Shown: in pieces, positions 15,850 to 22,383 of the stretch
How positions within the stretch are numbered: the stretch's first letter is position 1
Layout: the number at the start of each line of letters is the position of its first letter
NCBI GenBank assembly: GCA_046539045.1
Contig: JBKHHU010000021.1
Location: 1 to 26,076 of the forward strand
DNA: 26,076 nucleotides
Origin: JBKHHU01 sp046539045
Lineage (GTDB): Bacteria; Planctomycetota; Phycisphaerae; SM23-33
Direction: 5' to 3'
Position numbers and translations under genes: made by a program
The notes under the pieces: model-generated
Database searches by the model: none
The model's input: the letters and a program-made list of their open reading frames with translations, nothing else
Told to the model about the DNA's origin: nothing

Positions 15850-16260
15850 TCACTTCAAAGAACGCTTGCGGCTCCGATCTTCTGCCATCATCGCCTCAGC
15901 TCGGCGGAAATCATCCTCACGCCATTTCTTCTTGCGTTTCTTGAAACCATCGAGCAGAACAATCGAGCGACCGTCGACATAACAGGAAATCCGATACTGG
16001 CTTTTCACATCCCGAAAGGCGTAGAGATCGCCACGTTCGTGTTTGAGCCATTGAAAGCCATAACACTCGGGCTTCGGAAAATCACAGACCGTGTTGAAAG
16101 CCCGAACGAATAGGGCGAAAACGCGCGGTTCCTCTTTCCGCAAGCGGTCCAAGAAACCGGCCACCGGACTCTTGCCACTACCAGTCTTCGCCAACACCAC
16201 GTAGTGATACCGGCCGGTTGCCGCAATTATTCTACCATGCTTATCGACTTCGTCGAGCAT
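15850..16260 (-). CDS. HigB/RelE-superfamily toxin (phage Gp49-like)
   Basis: A 136-residue basic protein of the RelE/HigB (Gp49-like) superfamily, whose members are mostly ribosome-dependent mRNA interferases. The family pattern is visible: SGKSPVAGFLDRL early (28-40), a central strand region with LYAFRDVKSQYRISCYVDG, then IVLLDGFKKRKKKWREDDFRRA. The basic C-terminal helix is typical of the active surface. GSGKS only resembles a P-loop by chance. It is the first gene of a three-gene operon with the HigA-like and SecB-like genes. The ATG at 16260 has no clear Shine-Dalgarno and sits in an AT-rich leader, which would keep toxin translation low. Confidence 0.88.
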   Translation of the reverse strand: MLDEVDKHGRIIAATGRYHYVVLAKTGSGKSPVAGFLDRLRKEEPRVFALFVRAFNTVCDFPKPECYGFQWLKHERGDLYAFRDVKSQYRISCYVDGRSIVLLDGFKKRKKKWREDDFRRAEAMMAEDRSRKRSLK

Positions 16261-16290
16261 TTTGTTAACTTATATATTAACACGATCTGA
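16261..16290 (-). promoter_or_regulatory. AT-rich promoter/operator of the TAC operon
   Basis: Immediately upstream of the toxin ATG is an AT-rich block with an imperfect palindrome: GTTAA (16264-16268) and TTAAC (16277-16281) around CTTATATA. On the minus strand it contains a TATATAA sequence suitable as a -10 element. The HigA-like protein would be expected to bind such a palindrome and repress its own operon. No clear -35 box was found. The rest of the gap to 16395 holds nothing else convincing. Confidence 0.45.
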
Positions 16291-16395
16291 AGCGAGAGGA
16301 ATGTTCGATGGCGATGTCATTTCCGACGCCTGCCCTAATTCATCCCTGTGTATAGGGTAATAGAACGACAGGCGAAAACAAGAGCGGCTCTGAAA

Positions 16396-17874
16396 TCAAT
16401 AGGTACGCGTACCGGTTTTTGCGCCTCCCCCAAGCCGGTTCACGAAGAAATACCGCAATGCATCGATGGCATGGTCCGGGCCGTCTTTGGCGGGGTTTTC
16501 GGTGGTGCTTCCGTCGCGGCGTTCTGCGGGGTAATGATAGCTGCCGAACGCGTCGATCAGCCCTTCGCACCGGGGCGAAATCACCAGTCGCGGTTGCCCG
16601 TCAGCCGGGGCCAGCGACTCCCGGATCAGTTCCAGGCCCGCATTGATCTGTGACTGTCGCCACGTGCACGGGATGCCCGCGGCGGCCAGCAGGTCGGTGC
16701 AGGCTACCCCGCTGGTCGCCTCCCGTTGCCTGCCGGCCGGGTCCACGTACGTCGCCCGAACCGGGCCCGGATCCTGACGCAGCATCTCCCTGGCGTGGTG
16801 CGAGATGGGCCGGTGCGACTGGATGTACTCGCCGATCACGTGCACGCTGCCCACCGGCGTGAGCTGGACCCACAGACACACCAGCGGGCTGCGGTAACCG
16901 AAGTCGATCGCCCGGTACAGCGGCCAGTCCGGAACGTAAGACACCTCCCGAACGTGCCTGCTCTGGTCGAACTCGCGGAACACCAGCCAGTCCCGCTTGG
17001 CGCCCCTGCACAGCATCTCCGTTTCCCAGGCGGCCCGGCTGCTCCTGCCGCGGATCGCGATCGCGTCATCGATGGAGAAGAACCCGTCGGCCCGCCTGGC
17101 CAGGCCGTTGCAGTCCGGCTGGAGCGGGCATTCCGCACATTCCCGGTCCGTGCATCGTTCGATGACATCCCAGAGGCACCACCGGAACAGGCGGTAACCG
17201 CTCTTGCCCGCGCGGGCCCGGCGGACCAGGTTGTCCATCAGGCCGCCGCTGCGGTGCAGCGTGCTGAGCACCTCAATGCTCCCGCGCATCGATTCGCTAC
17301 TGCGGGTGGCAAACTGCACCGCCTGCCAGACGCCCGGGTCGAACAGGTCGACCTCATCGCAACGGATCTTCTGAACGTGCAGGCCGCGAACCGCGCGCTG
17401 CGATTGCGTGAGCATACGGATTTCGCTGCAGCCGATCAGTCGCACGCGGTCTCTGGTGGGGTCTTCGGCGGCCAGCTCGTCGCGCTGACGGAGGAAGTCC
17501 TTGATGTAGGCGCCCAGCTTGTCCGACTGCTCAAAGCTGCCGCCCAGCACGCGGATCTGGACCGGAGCGTGGTACAGCCCGTCCATCAGCGTCGCGATGG
17601 CGGCCATCATCGTTTTGCCCCCGCCGCGGTTGGCCCAGACGACCATGTCCGGCTGGTGGAAAAACGCCGCTTCGAGGTAGTCCATGGGCGAATCGTGATG
17701 CCCGCAAACGCTCCGCTCCGGTACGTCTATGTCGAACAGTTCCTTGACTGCGGCCCGCAGTTCCCGACGGTCGCGCGGGCAATCGGGCAATTCCGCCGCG
17801 GGCCCTGCCGCAGACACGTCGCTGCATAACCCTGCGATGGCACGCATCAACCTCTGTTCACTGAACAGATCCAT
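16396..17874 (-). CDS. Phage terminase large subunit-like protein (TerL)
   Basis: A 492-residue DNA-packaging motor protein. The ATPase domain has Walker A ANRGGGKT (81-88) and Walker B KIRCDE (169-174). The RNase H-like nuclease domain has candidate acidic residues Asp324 (AIDFGYRSP), Asp378 (YVDPAG) and Asp467/Asp471 near the end (KDGPDHAIDALRYFF). Between the domains is a four-cysteine cluster (Cys241, 246, 249, 255) that could bind zinc or an iron-sulfur centre. Length and motifs look intact, so it is probably functional. The ATG follows GGAGG at good spacing, 29 bases after the ParB-like gene. No portal or capsid gene follows; the TAC module does. Confidence 0.9.
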   Translation of the reverse strand: MDLFSEQRLMRAIAGLCSDVSAAGPAAELPDCPRDRRELRAAVKELFDIDVPERSVCGHHDSPMDYLEAAFFHQPDMVVWANRGGGKTMMAAIATLMDGLYHAPVQIRVLGGSFEQSDKLGAYIKDFLRQRDELAAEDPTRDRVRLIGCSEIRMLTQSQRAVRGLHVQKIRCDEVDLFDPGVWQAVQFATRSSESMRGSIEVLSTLHRSGGLMDNLVRRARAGKSGYRLFRWCLWDVIERCTDRECAECPLQPDCNGLARRADGFFSIDDAIAIRGRSSRAAWETEMLCRGAKRDWLVFREFDQSRHVREVSYVPDWPLYRAIDFGYRSPLVCLWVQLTPVGSVHVIGEYIQSHRPISHHAREMLRQDPGPVRATYVDPAGRQREATSGVACTDLLAAAGIPCTWRQSQINAGLELIRESLAPADGQPRLVISPRCEGLIDAFGSYHYPAERRDGSTTENPAKDGPDHAIDALRYFFVNRLGGGAKTGTRTY

Positions 17875-17903
17875 CGGTCATCCTCCGTTGCTCCGCCGGT
17901 CGG

Positions 17904-18509
17904 TCAGGCGCTGTTCCGCACAAGCGACATCAACGCCCGGGCTCGCCCGAGTTTGCCTGCGGCGCCCTCTCGCAGGAGCTTGCCCAGAGTGCGAGCGTCC
18001 TCGGCCGGGAGGTGGAAGACAACCGGCTCCAGGTTCAGGAGCCGCCGGGGTTTCAACGCGGCAGGACGTTCCAGCGACTTGATCCACCCGCGGAGCGTTT
18101 GCTCACCGGTCGCCAGAGCCAGAGCCAGTTCGGTCAGATCCATTGTCTCGTTCAGACGGGCGACGAGCTTTGCCCGGGCCCTTCCGTCCGCCCTGCCCCG
18201 GATGCGATTCAGCGCCAAACGCACTAGCTCCGCCCGCTCGGGCGAAACATCCCACACATCGCACCGGGCTTCGGTGGCGCCCATCGCCTGCAGCGCTTCA
18301 TACCGGGCGAGTCCGTCCAGAATCGTGAATCTGCCTCTGCTCTGCCCGGCAGTCACAGTAAGCGGCGGGTACTGACCCGTCTGCTCGATCGACCGCGTCA
18401 AGCAGGCCCGCTGGCGCGAGGTGAGGATGCTGCGGTAGGTTTCCGGCACGTCGAGGTTCGCCAGCTGGATCGTTCGAATTTCCGGCAAGGCGTTCGGGGT
18501 CGGATGCAT
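17904..18509 (-). CDS. ParB/Srx-fold protein with C-terminal helix-turn-helix
   Basis: A 201-residue protein. The N-terminal ParB/sulfiredoxin-like domain (about 10-90) shows the typical order: a start strand, TGQYPPLTV, then FTILDGLARYEALQAMGA (the nucleotide-binding box), then a strand CDVWD. A helical segment near 120-150 (ELALALATGEQTLRGWIKSL) looks like a helix-turn-helix for DNA binding. Chromosomal ParB proteins are longer and pair with ParA, which is absent here. Next to a terminase gene, a role in DNA recognition for packaging, like a terminase small subunit, or in regulation is more likely; this is inference. AGGAG precedes the ATG. Only three bases separate it from the ABC-GNAT gene. 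Confidence 0.87.
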   Translation of the reverse strand: MHPTPNALPEIRTIQLANLDVPETYRSILTSRQRACLTRSIEQTGQYPPLTVTAGQSRGRFTILDGLARYEALQAMGATEARCDVWDVSPERAELVRLALNRIRGRADGRARAKLVARLNETMDLTELALALATGEQTLRGWIKSLERPAALKPRRLLNLEPVVFHLPAEDARTLGKLLREGAAGKLGRARALMSLVRNSA

Positions 18510-18512
18510 GAT

Positions 18513-19931
18513 TCACTCCTGTTTGTAGAGGTAGTAGATGTACTGCCTACCGCTACGGGCGCAGACTTCAGCCACGGGGTCAGCCGACCGGCCGAGGCGT
18601 TTGTCGTCCATCACGTGGCGGATACAGTTCTCGATTTCACAGCGAAGGAACTCCGCTTCAGGGCCGGACTGGCAGAGCATTCGCCGGACCGGTTCGACGG
18701 CGGACATCTGCTCGGCGGTCAGACCCACCGCCTCGGCGGCACTGAGCAGGCGGGCCATGTGCCGATTCGGCGGGACGCGGTGCGGTTTCATGCCCGCCCG
18801 GCCGAACAGTGGGTGGATGTCGCCCATGGCAGCCAGACACTCCACGTAAGGCGTCTGTGCCGTCCGTAACGCGTGTCGGATCAGCCTGTCGGCCAGCCCG
18901 CAGCCGCGATAGATGGGGTGTACGACGACGCGAGAGATGCACTCAATCTCCCGGTTCAGCCGCGCCAGCGCCTGTGAGCGGTCCGGGCCGGCGTAACGGT
19001 CGCCCAGGGCGAGGTTCCTGCCGCGGCAACCCGCTACCGGCGGGGAAACCACAAGCACAGCTGCGACGTCCGGCACGCCCGCCCTGCCGCGGTGTTCTCG
19101 CGGGGGCCTGATGATCCACACGCGGCGGTTGGCAGCGGGTGCCCCCGCAAGGTAGTGGAACCGGGACAACTTCATGTAATCGCTCAACCTCCCGCGTCGG
19201 ACCGGCCAGGTCTTGCCGTCCCAGGGCGGACGGGCGTCGTGCGGCACCTCAACGGTTCCGGGAAGCCCCAGAGGCTTGCGGATCAGCACGTCCGGACGCA
19301 GCTGCCGGAGGATTTCCTCCCGCGGTGTGGCCAGCACCAGAGCGATCCCGCCGTCGCCGCAATCACCGCTATTGTATGAACTTGTAACCAGGGACCGCAC
19401 CCGGCCGGCGAGTACCTGCGCCGTCGGGAGGTCCAGGTTCGAGGCGAACTCATCGGCCAGTACGATCTGCCTGCCCCCTCGCCGGTTCGCCCGATGCAAC
19501 GCCCCGGCCAGAGCCAACCGGTACCGCTGCCCGCCCGAGAGATGCCCGGCTGGACACGTCAGCACCGCCGCCTCCGCCAGACCGCATCGGCTCAGCATGC
19601 TCAGCCGCTCGGAGAGCGAGCCGCCTTCCAGAACCGATACCGCCGGCTGGTCCGGCAAGGCCAAAGCGGATTCGTCCAGCCACTCTGCCGCCGGCACCAG
19701 CCGGGCTATCTCTTCCAAAAGCAGAGACTTGCCGGACCCGCTCGGACCCGTTACCGCCGTAATGCTGCCGGGCGACAGGGGCAACTGCAGACGATCGTAC
19801 ATGAGCTCGCGGCGAGTGCCGGTCAGCCCGAACCGACTGGCGATGGTCCGGGATTCATCGCTGCCGGCTGGCTCTCGGAACAATTCGATCGATACGCTGA
19901 CCGCAGCAGAATTTGACTGCCCTCCGGACAT
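18513..19931 (-). CDS. ABC-type ATPase fused to a GNAT acetyltransferase domain (COG2401-like)
   Basis: A 472-residue soluble fusion protein. The ABC ATPase domain has Walker A GPSGSGKS (62-69), signature LSGGQ (131-135) and Walker B IVLADEF (156-162); the switch-histidine position reads LATPRE, so the usual His seems to be missing. The second half is a GNAT domain with an acetyl-CoA motif at RGCGLA (342-347) and VECLAAMGDIHPLFGRAGM (363-381). This domain order defines COG2401, whose function is unknown. With no membrane segments it is not a transporter; DNA or protein remodelling with acetylation is a guess. The ATG at 19931 follows a strong GGGAGGA, so the longer upstream frame is rejected. 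Confidence 0.9.
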   Translation of the reverse strand: MSGGQSNSAAVSVSIELFREPAGSDESRTIASRFGLTGTRRELMYDRLQLPLSPGSITAVTGPSGSGKSLLLEEIARLVPAAEWLDESALALPDQPAVSVLEGGSLSERLSMLSRCGLAEAAVLTCPAGHLSGGQRYRLALAGALHRANRRGGRQIVLADEFASNLDLPTAQVLAGRVRSLVTSSYNSGDCGDGGIALVLATPREEILRQLRPDVLIRKPLGLPGTVEVPHDARPPWDGKTWPVRRGRLSDYMKLSRFHYLAGAPAANRRVWIIRPPREHRGRAGVPDVAAVLVVSPPVAGCRGRNLALGDRYAGPDRSQALARLNREIECISRVVVHPIYRGCGLADRLIRHALRTAQTPYVECLAAMGDIHPLFGRAGMKPHRVPPNRHMARLLSAAEAVGLTAEQMSAVEPVRRMLCQSGPEAEFLRCEIENCIRHVMDDKRLGRSADPVAEVCARSGRQYIYYLYKQE

Positions 19932-20010
19932 GATTCCTCCCTTTCCGCCGAGTTGTTTACCCATTGGTAAACTCGCGGCAAATGGATGTGTGGCGCAACT
20001 CCAGTGCGGC

Positions 20011-20451
20011 TCAGCCGGCGAACCGTCGCGACCGTCTGCTGGACTGATCGGCCATGAAGGAGATCTTCGCGGCAATCTGGTGCAGATGCTTGCTGGTCGG
20101 GTGGTATCCCTTGCCAAGCCGTTCGCTGATTTCGCGAATGCTGCGCCCTTCGCAGAAGCGCCAGCGGGCGAGTCTGGCTTCGTCGTCGGGCAGGTATTGC
20201 AGGGCCCGGGCGGCATCCATAAATTCTTTACTGACCAGCTTTTTCGCCAGGCGATGCACGCGATTCCTGACCGTCCGCGGACAGACTTTCATCATGCGAC
20301 TGACGGCCCGGCTGGAGGTGCCCCGGATGAGGACTGCCTCGATCAGGTCACGGTCCTCGGGAGCGAGAAAGCGGGCTCGCATCTCGATGATGTGCTCGCT
20401 TCGCGGAAGCGTCCGCGGAATGACAATATCTTCCCGTAATTGCAGCGGCAT
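20011..20451 (-). CDS. Double helix-turn-helix protein, possible terminase small subunit or sigma-like regulator
   Basis: A 146-residue basic protein with two apparent helix-turn-helix units. The first is SSRAVSRMMKVCPRTVRNRV (about 45-70) and the second is SIREISERLGKGYHPTSKHL (about 105-130). This resembles sigma-70 region 4-like or phage small-terminase DNA-binding proteins. No further family match was recognised. The ATG at 20451 follows GGGAGGG at ideal spacing; the frame extends 12 residues further without need. It is the first gene of the island operon, 79 bases before the ABC-GNAT gene and divergent from the S24 repressor. Position suggests DNA recognition or activation of the downstream genes. 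Confidence 0.8.
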   Translation of the reverse strand: MPLQLREDIVIPRTLPRSEHIIEMRARFLAPEDRDLIEAVLIRGTSSRAVSRMMKVCPRTVRNRVHRLAKKLVSKEFMDAARALQYLPDDEARLARWRFCEGRSIREISERLGKGYHPTSKHLHQIAAKISFMADQSSRRSRRFAG

Positions 20452-20532
20452 AAAACCCTCCCCAATCCGTAGATAACCCCCGCCCAAGCGGGAGCGCCTT
20501 GCGGCTTTTCCTCAGTTAACTCCACGGCCTAT

Positions 20533-20560
20533 ATGATAGCCAGTTAACAGATAAAAGCAA
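20533..20560 (-). promoter_or_regulatory. Predicted sigma-70 promoter of the island operon
   Basis: On the minus strand, -35 TTGCTT (20555-20560) and -10 TATCAT (20533-20538) are separated by 16 bases. They match the consensus at four and five of six positions. One CAGTTAAC copy falls in the spacer and the AGTCGGCA half-site touches the -35, so repressor binding here would block the operon. Confidence 0.55.
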
Positions 20561-20619
20561 GTCGGCACGCCTGATTATTTACTATTTAACTAACTTTTTC
20601 ACACTTTCACTTGCCGACT
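20560..20619. promoter_or_regulatory. Candidate repressor operator pair (inverted repeat)
   Basis: AGTCGGCA (20560-20567) and TGCCGACT (20612-20619) are perfect inverted 8-mers 44 bases apart. Each touches or overlaps the -35 box of one divergent promoter in the same relative orientation. This is the layout expected for a shared repressor controlling both directions; the S24-type protein encoded next door is the obvious candidate. Confidence 0.5.
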
Positions 20620-20639
20620 ATCAATAACTACCCTAAGAT
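20611..20639 (+). promoter_or_regulatory. Predicted promoter of the S24 repressor gene
   Basis: -35 TTGCCG (20611-20616) and -10 TAAGAT (20634-20639) are 17 bases apart, each with four of six consensus matches. The -35 overlaps the TGCCGACT half-site, which suggests autoregulation. An alternative pair, TTTTTC (20595-20600) with TATCAA (20619-20624), has an 18-base spacer. Confidence 0.4.
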
Positions 20640-20828
20640 GCTGTGCGGGATCGGATCGTGTTCCTGCAAACACCACCTTTCCCTGTGCCCCGGTGGCGAC
20701 GCAACGCTGCCGGGGAGCCTGGAATCTGGGGACGCCTGAACTGCCGCCATACCGCCCTGCCATACTCCTCGGCCAAAGTACGGCCCGGCGATACGGGCCG
20801 GCATGAACTATGGGAAACGGAGATACAG

Positions 20829-21620
20829 ATGAGCCTCGGTACGATCATCCGTCGGAAGCGGGAACAGCTTGGACTGACCCAGGACCAGGTAGCCGCCCGC
20901 GCAGGGATATCCAAGCCGTACCTTTCAAACATCGAAACCGGGAAGAGCAAAAACCCTCCCACCGACGGCGTGCTCCAGTCGCTCGAACGCACGCTTTCGT
21001 TCGGGAACCGGGAGTTGCTGCGACTGGCCAACATTCAGCGAACGCCGGCAGATGTCCGCGAGCAGCACGAGCTCCTGGAAGCGGAAGTCCAGAAGCTGCG
21101 GAGCGTCCTGAAGGAGTTGCTCAGTGAAAGCCCGCGCACGCCGGCAGGCGAAATTGATCTGGAGATCATGGCTTCGCAACTGGGTCTGGACGAGAATGTC
21201 AGCACCATCTCAACCGGGTCGCTGGTGCCGGTGATCAACAACGTCCCGGCCGGGTATCCGCAGGTTTTCACCGATCTGGACTACCCGCCGAGCGTGGCCG
21301 ACGAGTATGTTCGAGTACCCGATGTCCATGACCCGCATGCGTTTGCAGCCCGCGTCGTGGGCGACTCGATGGCACCGAAGTACGCGGAAGGCGACATCGT
21401 GGTCTTCAGCCCGGAGACCCCGGCAGAGAGCGGGGACGACTGCTTCATCCGCTTTGCCGAAGACGAAGGCACCACGTTCAAGCGACTCTATGTCGATGGC
21501 GAACAGACCCTCCGCCTGCAACCCCTCAACGATCGCTACCCGGCCCGGACGGTCTCGAAAGAAACGGTCACCGGCGCCTGGCCGGCAGTGTTCCGGATGG
21601 AGCCGATCAAGCGAAGGTAG
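20829..21620 (+). CDS. XRE-S24 repressor (CI/LexA-type, self-cleaving)
   Basis: A 263-residue phage-type repressor. The N-terminal XRE helix-turn-helix covers about 5-65 (LTQDQVAARAGISKPYLSNIETG). A charged coiled-coil-like linker (about 75-100) follows. The S24 peptidase domain has the Ala141-Gly142 cleavage site in NNVPAGYP, nucleophile Ser180 in VVGDSMAPKY and general base Lys218 in TFKRLYV. All parts needed for RecA-stimulated self-cleavage are present, so DNA damage should relieve repression; this is known for the family, not shown here. The ATG at 20829 follows CGGAG at good spacing. It is the only plus-strand gene of the island and is divergent from its operon. Confidence 0.93.
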   Translation: MSLGTIIRRKREQLGLTQDQVAARAGISKPYLSNIETGKSKNPPTDGVLQSLERTLSFGNRELLRLANIQRTPADVREQHELLEAEVQKLRSVLKELLSESPRTPAGEIDLEIMASQLGLDENVSTISTGSLVPVINNVPAGYPQVFTDLDYPPSVADEYVRVPDVHDPHAFAARVVGDSMAPKYAEGDIVVFSPETPAESGDDCFIRFAEDEGTTFKRLYVDGEQTLRLQPLNDRYPARTVSKETVTGAWPAVFRMEPIKRR

Positions 21621-21825
21621 AATGAGACCGCCAGCGTTACGGCCTGCTTCCCTCGGCCCCGCGAGCCGCAGATACAGTCCGTCCGCCGGCCAGCCCTTCT
21701 CAGCAACCGAAGCTCTCCCGGTCCGGACGGTCGGCCGGCAGCAATGTAGAGAAAATCGGCCGATCCGCGACTTTATCGCATCCCGGCGCTAGGATTACAC
21801 AACTCGATCCATGAGAGGAAATTGC

Positions 21826-22383
21826 ATGCGTACCACCCTGATTCTACTGATCGTAGCTGCCGTGATGGGCTGTCTGCTTGCCGGCTGCAATGGCGGAACC
21901 GACCGGCCGGGAGACTCCACCACTCAACCTTCACGGACAGCGGATGTCAGCAAAGACCAACCTTCCGACCCCGAGCCGACACGCCCTTCCAATGTGCCCG
22001 ATGATGCCGTCGCCTTTGGCGGGCACTGGTACAAGGTTTACGAGACCGGCGACGCGGACTGGAAAGCAGCGAAGAAAGCCTGCGAGAAACGCGGCGGATA
22101 CCTCGCCTGCATCGAGAGCGAGAAGGAGCAGCAGTTCATCGCCGATCTAGCCGACGGCCGCTACCTGAGCCTTGGAGGCACCGACGAAGACGAGGAAGGC
22201 CGGTGGGTCTGGATCAACGGGAGCAAGTGGGACTACACCGCCTGGATGCCCGGCCAGCCGAACAACTACGGCGGGGATGAAAACTACCTCGCCACCTACG
22301 ACAACGGCGACTGGGTCGACGTAGCCGACACCGGAGGAGGCTTCTGGATGCCCACCGGATACATCTGCGAATGGGAAAAGTGA
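21826..22383 (+). CDS. C-type lectin-domain lipoprotein
   Basis: A 185-residue exported lipoprotein. The signal peptide ends in lipobox LLAGC (Cys21). A Pro/Thr/Ser/Asp-rich linker (about 22-60) leads to a C-type lectin-like domain (about 63-185). Visible lectin marks are WKAAKKACEKRGGYLACI, the calcium-site-like QPNNYGGDENY, NGDWVDV (like the WND motif) and the final YICEWEK. It may bind sugar or protein on the cell surface. The ATG at 21826 follows AGAGGAA; an upstream in-frame ATG (21811) lacks such a site and would spoil the signal peptide. The 205-bp gap before it has no gene. Its 3' end is convergent with the YwqK-repeat gene. Confidence 0.9.
   Translation: MRTTLILLIVAAVMGCLLAGCNGGTDRPGDSTTQPSRTADVSKDQPSDPEPTRPSNVPDDAVAFGGHWYKVYETGDADWKAAKKACEKRGGYLACIESEKEQQFIADLADGRYLSLGGTDEDEEGRWVWINGSKWDYTAWMPGQPNNYGGDENYLATYDNGDWVDVADTGGGFWMPTGYICEWEK

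Larger units (their letters stand above)
20452..20828. promoter_or_regulatory. Divergent control region between repressor and island operon
   Basis: This 377-bp gap holds no convincing gene and is AT-rich in its centre (20521-20640). It carries predicted promoters for both directions, an inverted pair AGTCGGCA/TGCCGACT and two copies of CAGTTAAC (20513-20520 and 20541-20548, 28 bases apart). A short hairpin CCCGC-CCAA-GCGGG (20479-20492) lies in the leader of the minus operon. An in-frame extension of the repressor from GTG 20643 exists but shows no protein-like features. Confidence 0.65.

Noticed and set aside
16165..16185. P-loop-like GSGKS in the toxin
   Set aside because: The protein is a 136-residue HigB/RelE-type toxin in which an SP-x-x-x-FL motif is expected at this position. 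There is no Walker B motif or ATPase fold.
17904..18509. Chromosome or plasmid partition gene parB
   Set aside because: The protein is too short, there is no ParA gene or parS-like cluster nearby, and the neighbours are phage-type packaging genes.
18513..19931. ABC transporter ATPase subunit
   Set aside because: No permease gene or membrane segment is present. The fused GNAT domain places it in the COG2401-type soluble group.
20643..20828. 62-residue N-terminal extension of the S24 repressor
   Set aside because: It would start at a GTG without a Shine-Dalgarno and it overlaps leader DNA. The ATG at 20829 has a good ribosome-binding site and begins exactly at the XRE domain.
21621..21825. 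Terminator or promoter between the repressor and lectin genes
   Set aside because: A TAGGAT sequence at 21791-21796 could be a -10 box, but no matching -35 or clear hairpin was found.
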